Source: TMED26 sp002694075 (lineage in GTDB: Bacteria; Pseudomonadota; Alphaproteobacteria; Thalassobaculales; Thalassobaculaceae). From it: 19,357 bases of DNA. The translations under genes were made by a program, and so were the position numbers. Below the pieces are notes generated by a model. It saw only the letters and a list, made by a program, of their open reading frames with translations. It had not been told where the DNA came from and ran no database searches. The DNA is taken from the NCBI GenBank assembly GCA_036160575.1, contig JAYYDT010000024.1, positions 1 to 19,357 on the forward strand, in the 5' to 3' direction. How positions within the stretch are numbered: position 1 is the first letter of the stretch; each line of letters opens with the position of its first letter. Of this stretch, positions 7,531-14,806 are shown piece after piece.

Positions 7531-7586
7531 GGACCCCCTGCGGCCAAGCGATAAATGACAATCCATCCCGCGAACCAAGGGCAGCG

Positions 7587-7614
7587 AGTATAGAAACTCG
7601 CCCTGGCAAGTCAA
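7587..7614 (-). promoter_or_regulatory. Sigma70-type promoter for the rpsM-rplQ cluster
   Basis: On the minus strand a -35 box TTGACT (7609-7614) and a -10 box TATACT (7587-7592) are separated by 16 nt. Each box matches five of six consensus bases. The predicted start of transcription is near 7580, giving a leader of about 105 nt before the rpsM GTG. It lies in the only large gap of the ribosomal cluster, so the alpha genes can be transcribed independently of readthrough from spc. Confidence 0.85.
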
Positions 7615-7642
7615 CCGTGGATTGTTTGCCGGACATCGCCAT

Positions 7643-8212
7643 TCACCCTTCCACCAGGGCATGGATTTCAGCCGACACAGCGTCAATCGCCGCCATGCCA
7701 TCAACCGCCTTAAGCGCCCCCTTGGCCGCGTAAAACGGCAAAATCGGCGCGGTCTGTTCCCGATACACCGCCAAACGCTTGCGCACCGTTTCTTCGTTGT
7801 CGTCGGTGCGCGCGCCGCCGCTTTCCTGCGCACGGGTCTTGATGCGGTCGACCAGGATTTCCTCATCGACACGCAATTCAATCACGTAATCTATGGCCAA
7901 GCCTTTGTCCCGGAGCATGTCCTCCAGAGCCTCGGCCTGACGCACGGTGCGCGGGAAACCGTCGAGGATAAACCCATTGGCGCAATCGGGTTGATCGACG
8001 CGCTCGGCGATCAACGACACCATCACATCATCGGGTACCAACTCGCCGGCATCCATAATCTTCCGCACCCGCTGGCCCAGCGCGCTGCCGGCGGCGACCG
8101 CCGCGCGCAGCATATCGCCGGTCGACAACTGAACGATGCCGAATTTGGTTTCCAATCGCTTCGCCTGGGTGCCCTTGCCAGCGCCGGGCGGACCTAAAAG
8201 AATCACATTCAT
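7643..8212 (-). CDS. adk: Adenylate kinase, short-LID form
   Basis: Adenylate kinase interconverts ATP plus AMP with two ADP in the cytoplasm. The 189-residue protein has the P-loop GPPGAGKGT at 7-15, the AMP-binding segment LSTGDMLRAAV at 29-39, the GFILDGFPRT motif at 80-89 and DDNEETVRKRL at 137-147. The LID region (about 126-138) is reduced to a short loop without the zinc-type cysteines, so this is the short variant of about 190 residues rather than the 214-217-residue form. Its ATG overlaps the secY stop as ATGA, which implies translational coupling. It occupies the place where E. coli has rpmJ. No terminator is seen after it. Confidence 0.97.
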   Translation of the reverse strand: MNVILLGPPGAGKGTQAKRLETKFGIVQLSTGDMLRAAVAAGSALGQRVRKIMDAGELVPDDVMVSLIAERVDQPDCANGFILDGFPRTVRQAEALEDMLRDKGLAIDYVIELRVDEEILVDRIKTRAQESGGARTDDNEETVRKRLAVYREQTAPILPFYAAKGALKAVDGMAAIDAVSAEIHALVEG

Positions 8213-9558
8213 CCGCGCCTGCCCCGCAGCTTAGACTTTTTCACCAGTCCCTCGTATTGATGGGCCAACAAATGCGACTGAACCTGTGCCACGGTATCCA
8301 TGGTCACGGTCACCACAATTAGCAAACTGGTGCCACCAAAATAGAAGGGAACGGAATATTGACTGATAAGAATCTCCGGTAAAATACATACCGCCGCCAA
8401 ATAAGCGGCACCGGCGACGGTCAATCGCGTCAACACATAATCCAGATAGTCGGCGGTGTTTTTGCCAGGCCGGATACCCGGGATAAAGCCACCATATTTG
8501 CGCAGATTTTCAGCGGTTTCGGCCGGGTTGAATACAATCGCGGTGTAGAAAAAGGCGAAAAACACGATCATCGAGATGTAAATCGTCAAATACAGTGGCT
8601 GGCCGCGCCCCAACAGGGCGGCGGCGGTGGTCATCCATTCCGGACCGGTGCCGCCGGACGCTGAGAATTGCGCCATGGTCGCCGGCATCAACAGGATCGA
8701 GCTGGCGAAGATCGGCGGGATCACACCCGACACGTTGAGCTTCAATGGCAAATGAGAGGTATCGCCCCCAAACATTTGGTTGCCCATTTGACGCTTTGGA
8801 TACTGGATCAAAATCCGCCGCTGAGAGCGCTCAATGAAGACGATGAAGGCGATCACCGCGACCGCCATGACCAGCAGGAAAATGATGATGATGGCCGACA
8901 ACGCGCCGGTCCGGCCGAGTTCCAATGTGCCGACCAACGCCGACGGCAAGTTGGCGACAATGCCGGCGAAAATGATCAGCGAAATACCATTGCCGACGCC
9001 GCGGGCGGTGATTTGCTCGCCAAGCCACATCAAAAACACCGTGCCGCCGACCAACGTCACAACCGCGGTAAAACGGAAGAACAAGCCCGGATCGATCACC
9101 GGCGAGCCGGTCGAGGCCGGCAGGTTTTCAAGCCCGACAGCGATGCCATAAGCCTGCACGGTGGCCAAGAGGACGGTCAGGTAACGGGTGTATTGATTGA
9201 TCTTCTTGCGCCCCGCCTCGCCTTCTTTTTTCAAGGCTTCGAGGTTGGGCGAAACGGCGGTCATCAACTGCATGATAATCGCCGCCGAGATATATGGCAT
9301 GATGTTCAGTGCGAAGATGGTCATTCGCCCCAGCGCGCCACCGGCGAACATGTCGAACATGCCCAGAATACCACCCTGGGCCTGTTGGAAAATCTCGGCG
9401 AGAATGACCGGGTCGATGCCCGGCAACGGAATATAGGTGCCGAGACGATAGACCACCAACGCGGCCAAGGTGAACCAAATGCGCTTTTTCAGCTCGGAAG
9501 CTTTGGAAAAAGCGCCAAAGGACATACCCTGGGCCATACGTTCGGCACTGGAGGCCAT
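8209..9558 (-). CDS. secY: Protein translocase subunit SecY
   Basis: SecY forms the protein-conducting channel of the inner membrane with SecE and SecG. The 449-residue protein shows ten hydrophobic segments. The plug-region sequence GGILGMFDMFAGGALGRMTIFALNIMPYI follows the first segment (about 62-90). Cytoplasmic loop C4 (about 243-273, ERSQRRILIQYPKRQMGNQ) and loop C5 (about 344-370, NLRKYGGFIPGIRPGKNT) carry the ribosome and SecA contact residues. The start at 9558 has AAGGAG about 11 nt upstream; in-frame ATGs 7 and 11 codons downstream are less well supported. It follows rplO after 15 nt and overlaps adk by 4 nt. Confidence 0.98.
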   Translation of the reverse strand: MASSAERMAQGMSFGAFSKASELKKRIWFTLAALVVYRLGTYIPLPGIDPVILAEIFQQAQGGILGMFDMFAGGALGRMTIFALNIMPYISAAIIMQLMTAVSPNLEALKKEGEAGRKKINQYTRYLTVLLATVQAYGIAVGLENLPASTGSPVIDPGLFFRFTAVVTLVGGTVFLMWLGEQITARGVGNGISLIIFAGIVANLPSALVGTLELGRTGALSAIIIIFLLVMAVAVIAFIVFIERSQRRILIQYPKRQMGNQMFGGDTSHLPLKLNVSGVIPPIFASSILLMPATMAQFSASGGTGPEWMTTAAALLGRGQPLYLTIYISMIVFFAFFYTAIVFNPAETAENLRKYGGFIPGIRPGKNTADYLDYVLTRLTVAGAAYLAAVCILPEILISQYSVPFYFGGTSLLIVVTVTMDTVAQVQSHLLAHQYEGLVKKSKLRGRRG

Positions 9559-9573
9559 CGCCGCGCGCGCTCC

Positions 9574-10062
9574 TTAAGCGTCTTCGGCGGCCGGCGCGGC
9601 CGCCGCTTGGGCCACGGTCACCGCGCCGCCGGCCTTTTCGACAGCGGCGACGGCGGCCTTGCTGGCGCCAGTCACATGCAGGTCGACCTTGGCGGAGATT
9701 TCGCCCTTGGCCAACAACCGAATGCCATCCCGCCCACGGGTGCCGAGCCCGGCGGCACGCAGGGCCGCCACATCAATCGGCGCGGCCGCGTCCAACCGGC
9801 CGGCGTCGACGGCGCGCTGCACATCGCCAATGTTGACCGCCGCGAATTGCTTGCGGAAAATATTGGTGAAACCGCGTTTGGGCAGACGCCGATTAATCGG
9901 CATTTGCCCGCCTTCGAAGCCATTGATGGCCACACCCGATCGCGACTTTTGCCCCTTTTGGCCATGCGTCGACGTTTTCCCCATGCCTGAGCCGCTGCCA
10001 CGGCCGACGCGCTTGCGCCCCTTGCGGGCGCCGGGGTTGTCTCGAAGTTCGTTCAGTCGCAT
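9574..10062 (-). CDS. rplO: 50S ribosomal protein L15
   Basis: L15 is a late-assembly protein of the large subunit whose long basic N-terminal arm threads through 23S rRNA. The 162-residue product begins MRLNELRDNPGARKGRKRVG and continues with the Gly/Lys/Ser-rich arm GSGSGMGKTSTHGQKGQKSRSG, which is diagnostic. The globular part has GGQMPINRRLPKRGFTN and a C-terminal fold, and ends in an Ala-rich tail (QAAAAPAAEDA) slightly longer than in E. coli. It lies 48 nt after rpmD, the longest gap within the S10-spc part of the cluster. Confidence 0.98.
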   Translation of the reverse strand: MRLNELRDNPGARKGRKRVGRGSGSGMGKTSTHGQKGQKSRSGVAINGFEGGQMPINRRLPKRGFTNIFRKQFAAVNIGDVQRAVDAGRLDAAAPIDVAALRAAGLGTRGRDGIRLLAKGEISAKVDLHVTGASKAAVAAVEKAGGAVTVAQAAAAPAAEDA

Positions 10063-10110
10063 CTCTCGCGCTCCACGTTGCGCGACCTCTCGGCCGCACG
10101 CCCACCGGCT

Positions 10111-10311
10111 TTATTCGCTGGTTTCCTCAACTCGCACCAAATGGCTGACCTTGGCGATCATGCCGCGCACGGCGGGCGTATCCTCCAAAGTGCGCGTGCG
10201 ATGCATCTTATTCAAGCCCAGACCGACAAGTGTCTGCCGCTGGTACTGTTGGCGTCCAATCGGGCTACCGATCTGGGTGACGGTGACCGTCGCCGCTTTT
10301 TTGCTCGCCAT
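10111..10311 (-). CDS. rpmD: 50S ribosomal protein L30
   Basis: This is a small large-subunit protein of 66 residues. It shows the bacterial L30 pattern: VTVTQIGSPIGRQQYQRQTL followed by GLGLNKMHRTRTLEDTPAVRGMIAKVSHLV. The GAGAGGA sequence about 6 nt before the ATG fits a ribosome-binding site. It lies 22 nt after rpsE, in its standard position between S5 and L15. Confidence 0.97.
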   Translation of the reverse strand: MASKKAATVTVTQIGSPIGRQQYQRQTLVGLGLNKMHRTRTLEDTPAVRGMIAKVSHLVRVEETSE

Positions 10312-10333
10312 GATCCGTTCCTCTCAACCGTGC

Positions 10334-10888
10334 TCAGCTGGCCGCCGCCGCGTCAGTCTCGCTCTCGCGGCTAAACAAATCGGCGACTTTCTTGCCCCGC
10401 TTGGCGGCCACCGAACGCGGCGCGTTCATCGCTTTCAACCCTTCGAAAGTGGCTTTGATCATGTTGTGCGGGTTGGAGGTGCCCATCGATTTGGCGACCA
10501 CATCCTGCACACCCAAAGCCTCAAAAATCGCCCGCATCGGACCGCCGGCGATAATCCCGGTACCGGACGGCGCGGCGCGTAACAGCACCCGTCCGGCGCC
10601 GAAACGGCCGGTCCCGTCATGGTGCAGCGTACGCCCCTCGCGAAGCGGCACCCGAACCATGCCGCGTTTGGCTTGTTCGGTCGCTTTGCGGATGGCCTCC
10701 GGGACCTCGCGCGCCTTACCGGCCCCGTGGCCGACCCGGCCCTTGCCATCGCCGACCACCACTACCGCGGCGAAGCCAAAGCGACGGCCACCCTTGACGA
10801 CCTTGGCGACCCGGTTAATGCCGACCAGTTTTTCAATAAGTTCCGGCTCATCGCGCTGATTGCGATCCTGACGTTCGCCTCGTGCCAT
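10334..10888 (-). CDS. rpsE: 30S ribosomal protein S5
   Basis: S5 contributes to decoding accuracy and to the mRNA entry site of the small subunit. In this 184-residue protein the N-terminal double-stranded-RNA-binding-like domain (about 17-80) includes LVGINRVAKVVKGGRRFGFAA and GDGKGRVGHGAGKAREVPEA. The C-terminal domain contains AAPSGTGIIAGGPMRAIFEALGVQDV and SMGTSNPHNMIKATFEGL. The end is extended by an acidic and alanine-rich stretch (ESETDAAAAS). GAGGGG lies 7 nt before the ATG. It sits 17 nt after rplR. Confidence 0.98.
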   Translation of the reverse strand: MARGERQDRNQRDEPELIEKLVGINRVAKVVKGGRRFGFAAVVVVGDGKGRVGHGAGKAREVPEAIRKATEQAKRGMVRVPLREGRTLHHDGTGRFGAGRVLLRAAPSGTGIIAGGPMRAIFEALGVQDVVAKSMGTSNPHNMIKATFEGLKAMNAPRSVAAKRGKKVADLFSRESETDAAAAS

Positions 10889-10905
10889 GGTTCAGTCCCC
10901 TCGGA

Positions 10906-11268
10906 TCAAAACTGCAGGCCGCCCTCACGGGCGCCTTCGGCCAGGGCTTTGACCCGGCCGTGATAAAGATAACCGCCGCGATCGAAGACAACGCTCTCGA
11001 CGCCCTTGGCTTTAGCCCGCTCGGCGACCAGTTTGCCAACCGCCGAAGCGGCGTCTTTGCCGGCGCCGTTTTTCAGGTCACCGCGCAAATCCTTGTCGAG
11101 GGTCGAGGCCGCGGCCAAGGTCGCGCCTTGGGCGTCGTCGATCACTTGCGCATAGATATGTTTGCCTGAGCGGTGCACCGACAGCCGCACCAAGCCGGAA
11201 TTTCGCCGTTTGAGGGCGCGGCGGTTGCGCTGTTTGCGTCGTTCGAACAATTGCCTGCTGGTTAACAT
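10906..11268 (-). CDS. rplR: 50S ribosomal protein L18
   Basis: L18 binds 5S rRNA together with L5 and helps dock it onto the large subunit. The 120-residue protein has a basic N-terminus (RRKQRNRRALKRRNSGLVRLSVHRS), the KHIYAQVIDDAQGATLAAASTL strand region, and the end motif VVFDRGGYLYHGRVKALAEGAREGGL. The length is normal. AGGAG lies 9 nt upstream of the ATG, overlapping the rplF stop region; the gap to rplF is 10 nt. Confidence 0.98.
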   Translation of the reverse strand: MLTSRQLFERRKQRNRRALKRRNSGLVRLSVHRSGKHIYAQVIDDAQGATLAAASTLDKDLRGDLKNGAGKDAASAVGKLVAERAKAKGVESVVFDRGGYLYHGRVKALAEGAREGGLQF

Positions 11269-11278
11269 CGCTGGGCTC

Positions 11279-11812
11279 CTACTTCTTCTTGCCTTCTTTG
11301 CGCATGATCTGCTCGTCGGCGTAGCGCACCCCTTTGCCTTTAAAAGGCTCCGGCGGTCGGTAGGCGCGAATTTCAGCGGCCATCTGGCCGATACGCTGTT
11401 TGTTGGCGCCGGAAATGGCGATCGCCGTCGGACGCTCGCATTTGACGGTGATGCCTTCCGGAATCGGGTAAGTCACCGGATGACTGAAACCCAGGGCGAG
11501 CACCAGGTTCTTGCCCTCAACGGCGGCGCGATAACCAACCCCGGTGATCTCCAGATTGACCGTGAACCCATCGCTAACGCCAGTCACCGCGTTGGCGATC
11601 TGACTGCGCGTGGTGCCCCACATGGAGCGGGCGCGCTTGCTGCTGTCCCGCGGGCTGACGGTGACCTGTTTGTCGGCCACGTCGACCGACACTTCCGGCA
11701 GCAAGTCGACGCTCAGTTCGCCAAGCTTGCCTTTGGCGATCAGCGCGTCGTTGACCACCTCGACCGACACGCCGTCGGGGATGCTCACCGGGTTTTTACC
11801 AATTCGAGACAT
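11279..11812 (-). CDS. rplF: 50S ribosomal protein L6
   Basis: L6 lies at the base of the L7/L12 stalk near the factor-binding site. The 177-residue protein begins MSRIGKNPVSIPDGV, has two repeated alpha/beta domains (about 1-80 and 81-170), and carries GYRAAVEGKNLVLALGFSHPV and the C-terminal signature RAYRPPEPFKGKGVRYADE. The lysine-rich end (MRKEGKKK) is typical. AAGGAGG lies 7 nt upstream of the ATG and the gap to rpsH is 12 nt. Confidence 0.98.
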   Translation of the reverse strand: MSRIGKNPVSIPDGVSVEVVNDALIAKGKLGELSVDLLPEVSVDVADKQVTVSPRDSSKRARSMWGTTRSQIANAVTGVSDGFTVNLEITGVGYRAAVEGKNLVLALGFSHPVTYPIPEGITVKCERPTAIAISGANKQRIGQMAAEIRAYRPPEPFKGKGVRYADEQIMRKEGKKK

Positions 11813-11824
11813 CGCACGGCCTCC

Positions 11825-12223
11825 TTAAAAGACGTGGCACAGGACTTCGCCGCCGACGTTGGCGGCACGCGCCTCGACATCCGACATCACGCCGCGCGGC
11901 GTTGAAAGGATGGCGATGCCCAGTCCGTTATAGACCCGCTTCAAGTCTTTAATCCCGGAATACACACGGCGCCCCGGGCGCGACACGCGCTTAATCTCGC
12001 GGATCACGGGCTGACCGTCGAAATACTTCAACTCAATGGTCAACTCATGCGAGCCGCTGTTGAAATCGGTCCGGCTGTAGCCTCGGATGTAGCCCTCGCG
12101 CTCGAGCACGTCGAGCACATTGCTGCGCAGGCGCGAGGCGGGACTGTTGACCGTCGAGTGGCCAGCGGTTTGGCCATTCCGAATCCGCGTCAGCATATCA
12201 CCAAGAGGATCGCTCATTGTCAT
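11825..12223 (-). CDS. rpsH: 30S ribosomal protein S8
   Basis: S8 is a primary 16S rRNA-binding protein of the central domain and is the translational repressor of the spc operon in E. coli. The 132-residue product reads MTMSDPLGDMLTRIRNGQTA and ends STPRGVMSDVEARAANVGGEVLCHVF, with the conserved STPRG motif. I use the ATG at 12223 because AGGAGG lies 7 nt upstream; a longer in-frame reading from 12334 would cover that site and part of rpsN. I cannot recognise an S8-binding operator here with confidence. Confidence 0.98.
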   Translation of the reverse strand: MTMSDPLGDMLTRIRNGQTAGHSTVNSPASRLRSNVLDVLEREGYIRGYSRTDFNSGSHELTIELKYFDGQPVIREIKRVSRPGRRVYSGIKDLKRVYNGLGIAILSTPRGVMSDVEARAANVGGEVLCHVF

Positions 12224-12230
12224 GGTCTGA

Positions 12231-12240
12231 CCTCCTCCTT
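12231..12240 (-). promoter_or_regulatory. Strong Shine-Dalgarno that fixes the rpsH start
   Basis: The minus-strand sequence AAGGAGGAGG begins inside the rpsN TAA stop and lies 7 nt before the rpsH ATG at 12223. It supports the short form of S8 over the longer in-frame reading. Confidence 0.85.
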
Positions 12241-12545
12241 TACCAGCTTGACTTGACCAAACCGGGCACTTGACCGGTTGAGCCAAGGTCACGCAGGGCA
12301 ATGCGGGACATTTTGAATTTGCGATAGAAGGCACGCGGCCGGCCGGTTACCTCACAGCGATTGCGAATCCGAATTTTGGCGCCATTACGCGGCATCTCGG
12401 CAAGCTTCAGGCGCGCTTGAAAGCGCTCTTCCATCGGCAAATCGCGGTTATCGGCGATGGCTTTCAAACGGGCCCGCTTGGCGGCGTGTTGGGCCACCAG
12501 CTTGCGCCGGTTCTTGTCCTTCTGAATCGCGCTTTTTTTGGCCAT
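12240..12545 (-). CDS. rpsN: 30S ribosomal protein S14 (zinc-independent form)
   Basis: S14 lies in the head of the small subunit. The 101-residue protein begins AKKSAIQKDKNRRKLVAQHA and ends with GRPRAFYRKFKMSRIALRDLGSTGQVPGLVKSSW. It lacks the paired CXXC zinc motifs of the shorter S14 type and keeps only one cysteine (NRCEVTGRPR), so it should not need zinc. The start is the ATG at 12545, with AGGAG 9 nt upstream; an in-frame ATG at 12617 would overlap rplE and is not supported. It follows rplE after 19 nt. Confidence 0.98.
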   Translation of the reverse strand: MAKKSAIQKDKNRRKLVAQHAAKRARLKAIADNRDLPMEERFQARLKLAEMPRNGAKIRIRNRCEVTGRPRAFYRKFKMSRIALRDLGSTGQVPGLVKSSW

Positions 12546-12564
12546 TACGACAGTCTCCTGGCGA

Positions 12565-13104
12565 TCAGTTGACGAACGGGAAATTGAAGCCGCGCAGTAA
12601 TTCGCGCGCTTCATCATCCGTGCTCGCGGTGGTCACGACGATGATGTCGAGACCACGGATGGTGTCGACCTTGTCATAGTCGATTTCGGGAAAGACGATT
12701 TGCTCCTTCAGACCCATGGAGTAATTGCCACGGCCGTCGAAGCTGCGCGGATTGAGACCGCGGAAATCACGCACCCGGGGGAGCGCGATGTTGATCAAGC
12801 GATCAACGAATTCGAACATTCGGTCTCGCCGCAAGGTTACCTTGGCGCCAATCGGCATGCCTTCGCGCAACTTGAAGCCGGCGATCGACTTCTTGGCGCG
12901 GGTCACGACCGGTTTTTGACCGGCGATCAAGGTCAGATCGGCGACCGCGGCCTGGACTTTTTTAGAATCCTGGACCGCTTCGCCAACACCCATGTTCAAG
13001 ACCACCTTCTCAAGGCGCGGTACCTGCATGACGTTGTCGTAACCGAACTTCTCAAGCATTTCCGCTTTGATCTTGTTTTTGTACTCTTCGTGAAGACGTG
13101 TCAT
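12565..13104 (-). CDS. rplE: 50S ribosomal protein L5
   Basis: L5 binds 5S rRNA and contacts the P-site tRNA and the S13 bridge. The 179-residue protein has MTRLHEEYKNKIKAEMLEKFGY, then VMQVPRLEKVVLNMGVGEA, the TLIAGQKPVVTRAKKSIAGFKLREGMPIG segment and the C-terminal GLDIIVVTTASTDDEARELLRGFNFPF. All match the family at normal length. GGAGG lies about 11 nt before the ATG. It is 24 nt after rplX. Confidence 0.98.
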   Translation of the reverse strand: MTRLHEEYKNKIKAEMLEKFGYDNVMQVPRLEKVVLNMGVGEAVQDSKKVQAAVADLTLIAGQKPVVTRAKKSIAGFKLREGMPIGAKVTLRRDRMFEFVDRLINIALPRVRDFRGLNPRSFDGRGNYSMGLKEQIVFPEIDYDKVDTIRGLDIIVVTTASTDDEARELLRGFNFPFVN

Positions 13105-13128
13105 CTCCGCTCCATCCTCCCGCCGCGC

Positions 13129-13452
13129 TTAGGCGTCAATCACTTCGCCGGACCCCTTGGCGAAGCGCACCTTGCGGCCGTCGTCGAGAAGCCGGTAACC
13201 GACGCGCGTTGGCTGATCGGTTTTCGGGTCGATATGGGCAACATTCGAAATATGCACCGAGGCTTCTTTCTCGATGATCCCGCCCTGGGCGGTCTGACTC
13301 GGCTTTTGGTGACGTTTGACCAAATTGACGCCCTGCACCAGGACCCGGTTTCGGTCGCGCTGCACCGCCAGGACTTCGCCCGACTTGCCCTTGTCCCGGC
13401 CCGTGGTCACCACAACCCGGTCGCCCTTCTTGATTTTGAACTTCGCGGCCAT
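13129..13452 (-). CDS. rplX: 50S ribosomal protein L24
   Basis: L24 starts assembly of the large subunit and lies near the tunnel exit. The 107-residue protein has a KOW domain at the N-terminus (KFKIKKGDRVVVTTGRDKGKSGEVL, about 4-28) and the conserved segment VQGVNLVKRHQKPSQ. The C-terminal half has IIEKEASVHISNVAHIDPKT. I use the ATG at 13452, which shares one base with the rplN stop (TGATG) and has GGAGG 7 nt upstream. A GTG directly before it at 13455 would leave only 4 nt of spacing. Confidence 0.97.
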   Translation of the reverse strand: MAAKFKIKKGDRVVVTTGRDKGKSGEVLAVQRDRNRVLVQGVNLVKRHQKPSQTAQGGIIEKEASVHISNVAHIDPKTDQPTRVGYRLLDDGRKVRFAKGSGEVIDA

Positions 13453-13820
13453 CACAGCACCTCCGGCGCAAGCGAGACGATTTTCATGAACGACTTGCCC
13501 CGTAGCTCGCGCGTCACCGGACCGAAAATACGGGTGCCAATGGGCTCGTTCTGCTTGTTGATCAACACCGCGGCATTGTTATCGAAGCGGATGGCGGTGC
13601 CATCGATCCGGCGAATTTCCTTCGACGTGCGGACGATCACGGCACGGTGGACGTCGCCTTTTTTAACCCGGCCGCGAGGGATCGCCTCTTTGACCGAGAC
13701 CACGATCACATCGCCGACCCCGGCGGTTTTGCGCTTCGAGCCGCCCAAAACTTTGATGCACTGAACCCGGCGCGCGCCGGAGTTGTCGGCAACATCGAGA
13801 TTTGTTTGCATCTGTATCAT
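13452..13820 (-). CDS. rplN: 50S ribosomal protein L14
   Basis: L14 lies at the subunit interface and contacts 16S rRNA and L19. The 122-residue protein begins MIQMQTNLDVADNSGARRVQ, the canonical family start, and includes VGDVIVVSVKEAIPRGRVKKGDVHRAVIVRT and GTRIFGPVTRELRGKSFMKIVSLAPEVL. GAGGAG lies 7 nt before the ATG. It is the first gene of the classical spc set but follows rpsQ after only 21 nt with no promoter seen, so S10 and spc appear fused. Confidence 0.98.
   Translation of the reverse strand: MIQMQTNLDVADNSGARRVQCIKVLGGSKRKTAGVGDVIVVSVKEAIPRGRVKKGDVHRAVIVRTSKEIRRIDGTAIRFDNNAAVLINKQNEPIGTRIFGPVTRELRGKSFMKIVSLAPEVL
13460..13464 (-). promoter_or_regulatory. Shine-Dalgarno that decides the rplX start
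   Basis: GGAGG on the minus strand, inside the last codons of rplN, is 7 nt from the ATG at 13452 and only 4 nt from the GTG at 13455. The spacing favours the ATG. Confidence 0.75.
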
Positions 13821-13841
13821 CGCATTACTCCTCAGCGCCGG

Positions 13842-14096
13842 TCAGGTGGCGTCGGCCGCCGCGTCGGCGCCGTCGATCACTTCCCATTGCTTGCGCTTGG
13901 AAATCGGTCGGCACTCGCGGATGCGCACAATATCGCCGGCCTTGCAGGCGTTGGCTTCGTCATGGGCGGCGAACTTTTTCGACCGGGTGATGAATTTTTT
14001 ATAAAGCGGGTGCATGACGCGCCGCTCCACACGCACGATCACGGTCTTGTCCGACTTGTCGCTGACGACGGTGCCTTGCAAAATTCGCCGTGGCAT
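13842..14096 (-). CDS. rpsQ: 30S ribosomal protein S17
   Basis: S17 is an OB-fold primary binder of 16S rRNA. The 84-residue protein has MPRRILQGTVVSDKSDKTVIV, the motif VERRVMHPLYKKFITRSKKF, and AGDIVRIRECRPISKRKQWEVI, all typical. A short Ala/Asp tail follows. GAGGAG is present about 9 nt before the ATG. It is 30 nt after rpmC. Confidence 0.98.
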   Translation of the reverse strand: MPRRILQGTVVSDKSDKTVIVRVERRVMHPLYKKFITRSKKFAAHDEANACKAGDIVRIRECRPISKRKQWEVIDGADAAADAT

Positions 14097-14126
14097 CTGG
14101 TTAACTCCTCACTGATCCCGCGCGCC

Positions 14127-14339
14127 TCAAGCCGAGGCCGGCGCCTGGTCCCGTTCAGTCAAAATGGTCTTGATGCGCGCGATTTCGCGGCGCACCACGC
14201 GCGCCCGGGCGGTGTTTTCCAATTGGCCATTGGCCTTTTGGAAACGCAGGTTGAACTGCTCTTTCTTCAGGTCGATCAACGCCTGCTTGAGCTCGTCCTG
14301 GGTTTTCGCCCGAATTTCCGTCGCCGATTTATTGGCCAT
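14127..14339 (-). CDS. rpmC: 50S ribosomal protein L29
   Basis: L29 is a small helical protein near the tunnel exit that, with L23, helps form the docking site for trigger factor and SRP. The 70-residue protein shows the helical-hairpin pattern: LKQALIDLKKEQFNLRFQKA, the conserved GQLENTARARVVRREIARIKTIL, and a short tail. AAGGAAGAA precedes the ATG. It follows rplP after 27 nt. Confidence 0.97.
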   Translation of the reverse strand: MANKSATEIRAKTQDELKQALIDLKKEQFNLRFQKANGQLENTARARVVRREIARIKTILTERDQAPASA

Positions 14340-14366
14340 TATCTTCTTCCTTTTCCCGCCGGCCGC

Positions 14367-14786
14367 TTAGCTGTCGTCGCCCGGCCGGCCGATGATCTTG
14401 GTCTCCAAGGGCAGTTTGGCCGCCGCCAAGCGAAACGCCTCGCGGGCCAAGTCACCGGGCACGCCGTCCATTTCGAACATCACGCGGCCCGGCTTGACAC
14501 GGCACACCCAGTATTCCGGCGTTCCCTTACCCTTGCCCATGCGCACCTCGGCCGGTTTGGTCGACACCGGCACATCCGGGAAAATGCGGATCCACACCCG
14601 GCCCGCGCGGCGGATGTGGCGGGTGATTGCCCGGCGCGCGGCCTCAATCTGGCGCGCGGTGATACGGGCCGGGCTGGTCGCCTTTAAACCGTAGGAGCCA
14701 AAGTTCAGGGTCGTCCCGCCTTTGGCGTTGCCATGAATACGCCCCTTATGGGCTTTGCGAAATTTGGTACGCTTCGGACTCAGCAT
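14367..14786 (-). CDS. rplP: 50S ribosomal protein L16
   Basis: L16 lies near the peptidyl transferase centre and the A-site tRNA elbow. The 139-residue protein begins MLSPKRTKFRKAHKGRIHG and has FGSYGLKATSPARITARQIEAARRAI and VRMGKGKGTPEYWVCRVKPGRVMFE. Arg82 in this segment matches E. coli Arg81, the residue hydroxylated in some bacteria. GGGGGAG lies about 9 nt before the ATG and the gap to rpsC is 20 nt. Confidence 0.98.
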   Translation of the reverse strand: MLSPKRTKFRKAHKGRIHGNAKGGTTLNFGSYGLKATSPARITARQIEAARRAITRHIRRAGRVWIRIFPDVPVSTKPAEVRMGKGKGTPEYWVCRVKPGRVMFEMDGVPGDLAREAFRLAAAKLPLETKIIGRPGDDS

Positions 14787-14806
14787 CGCTCAAAACTCCC
14801 CCGGCC

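Noticed and set aside
7492..7881. A 129-codon minus-strand frame overlapping the end of adk and the rpsM leader
   Set aside because: It is a different frame of adk running into the promoter region. It has no homology and would cover the promoter and leader hairpin.
8668..9990. A 440-codon plus-strand open frame opposite secY and rplO
   Set aside because: It lies antisense to two certain genes, has no family resemblance, is rich in Arg, Gly, His and Gln as expected for a GC-rich shadow frame, and has no supporting ribosome-binding site.
12700..14687. Two plus-strand open frames of about 350 codons opposite rplE-rplX-rplN and rplN-rplP
   Set aside because: They span several well-identified ribosomal protein genes in antisense and look like products of GC-biased third positions.
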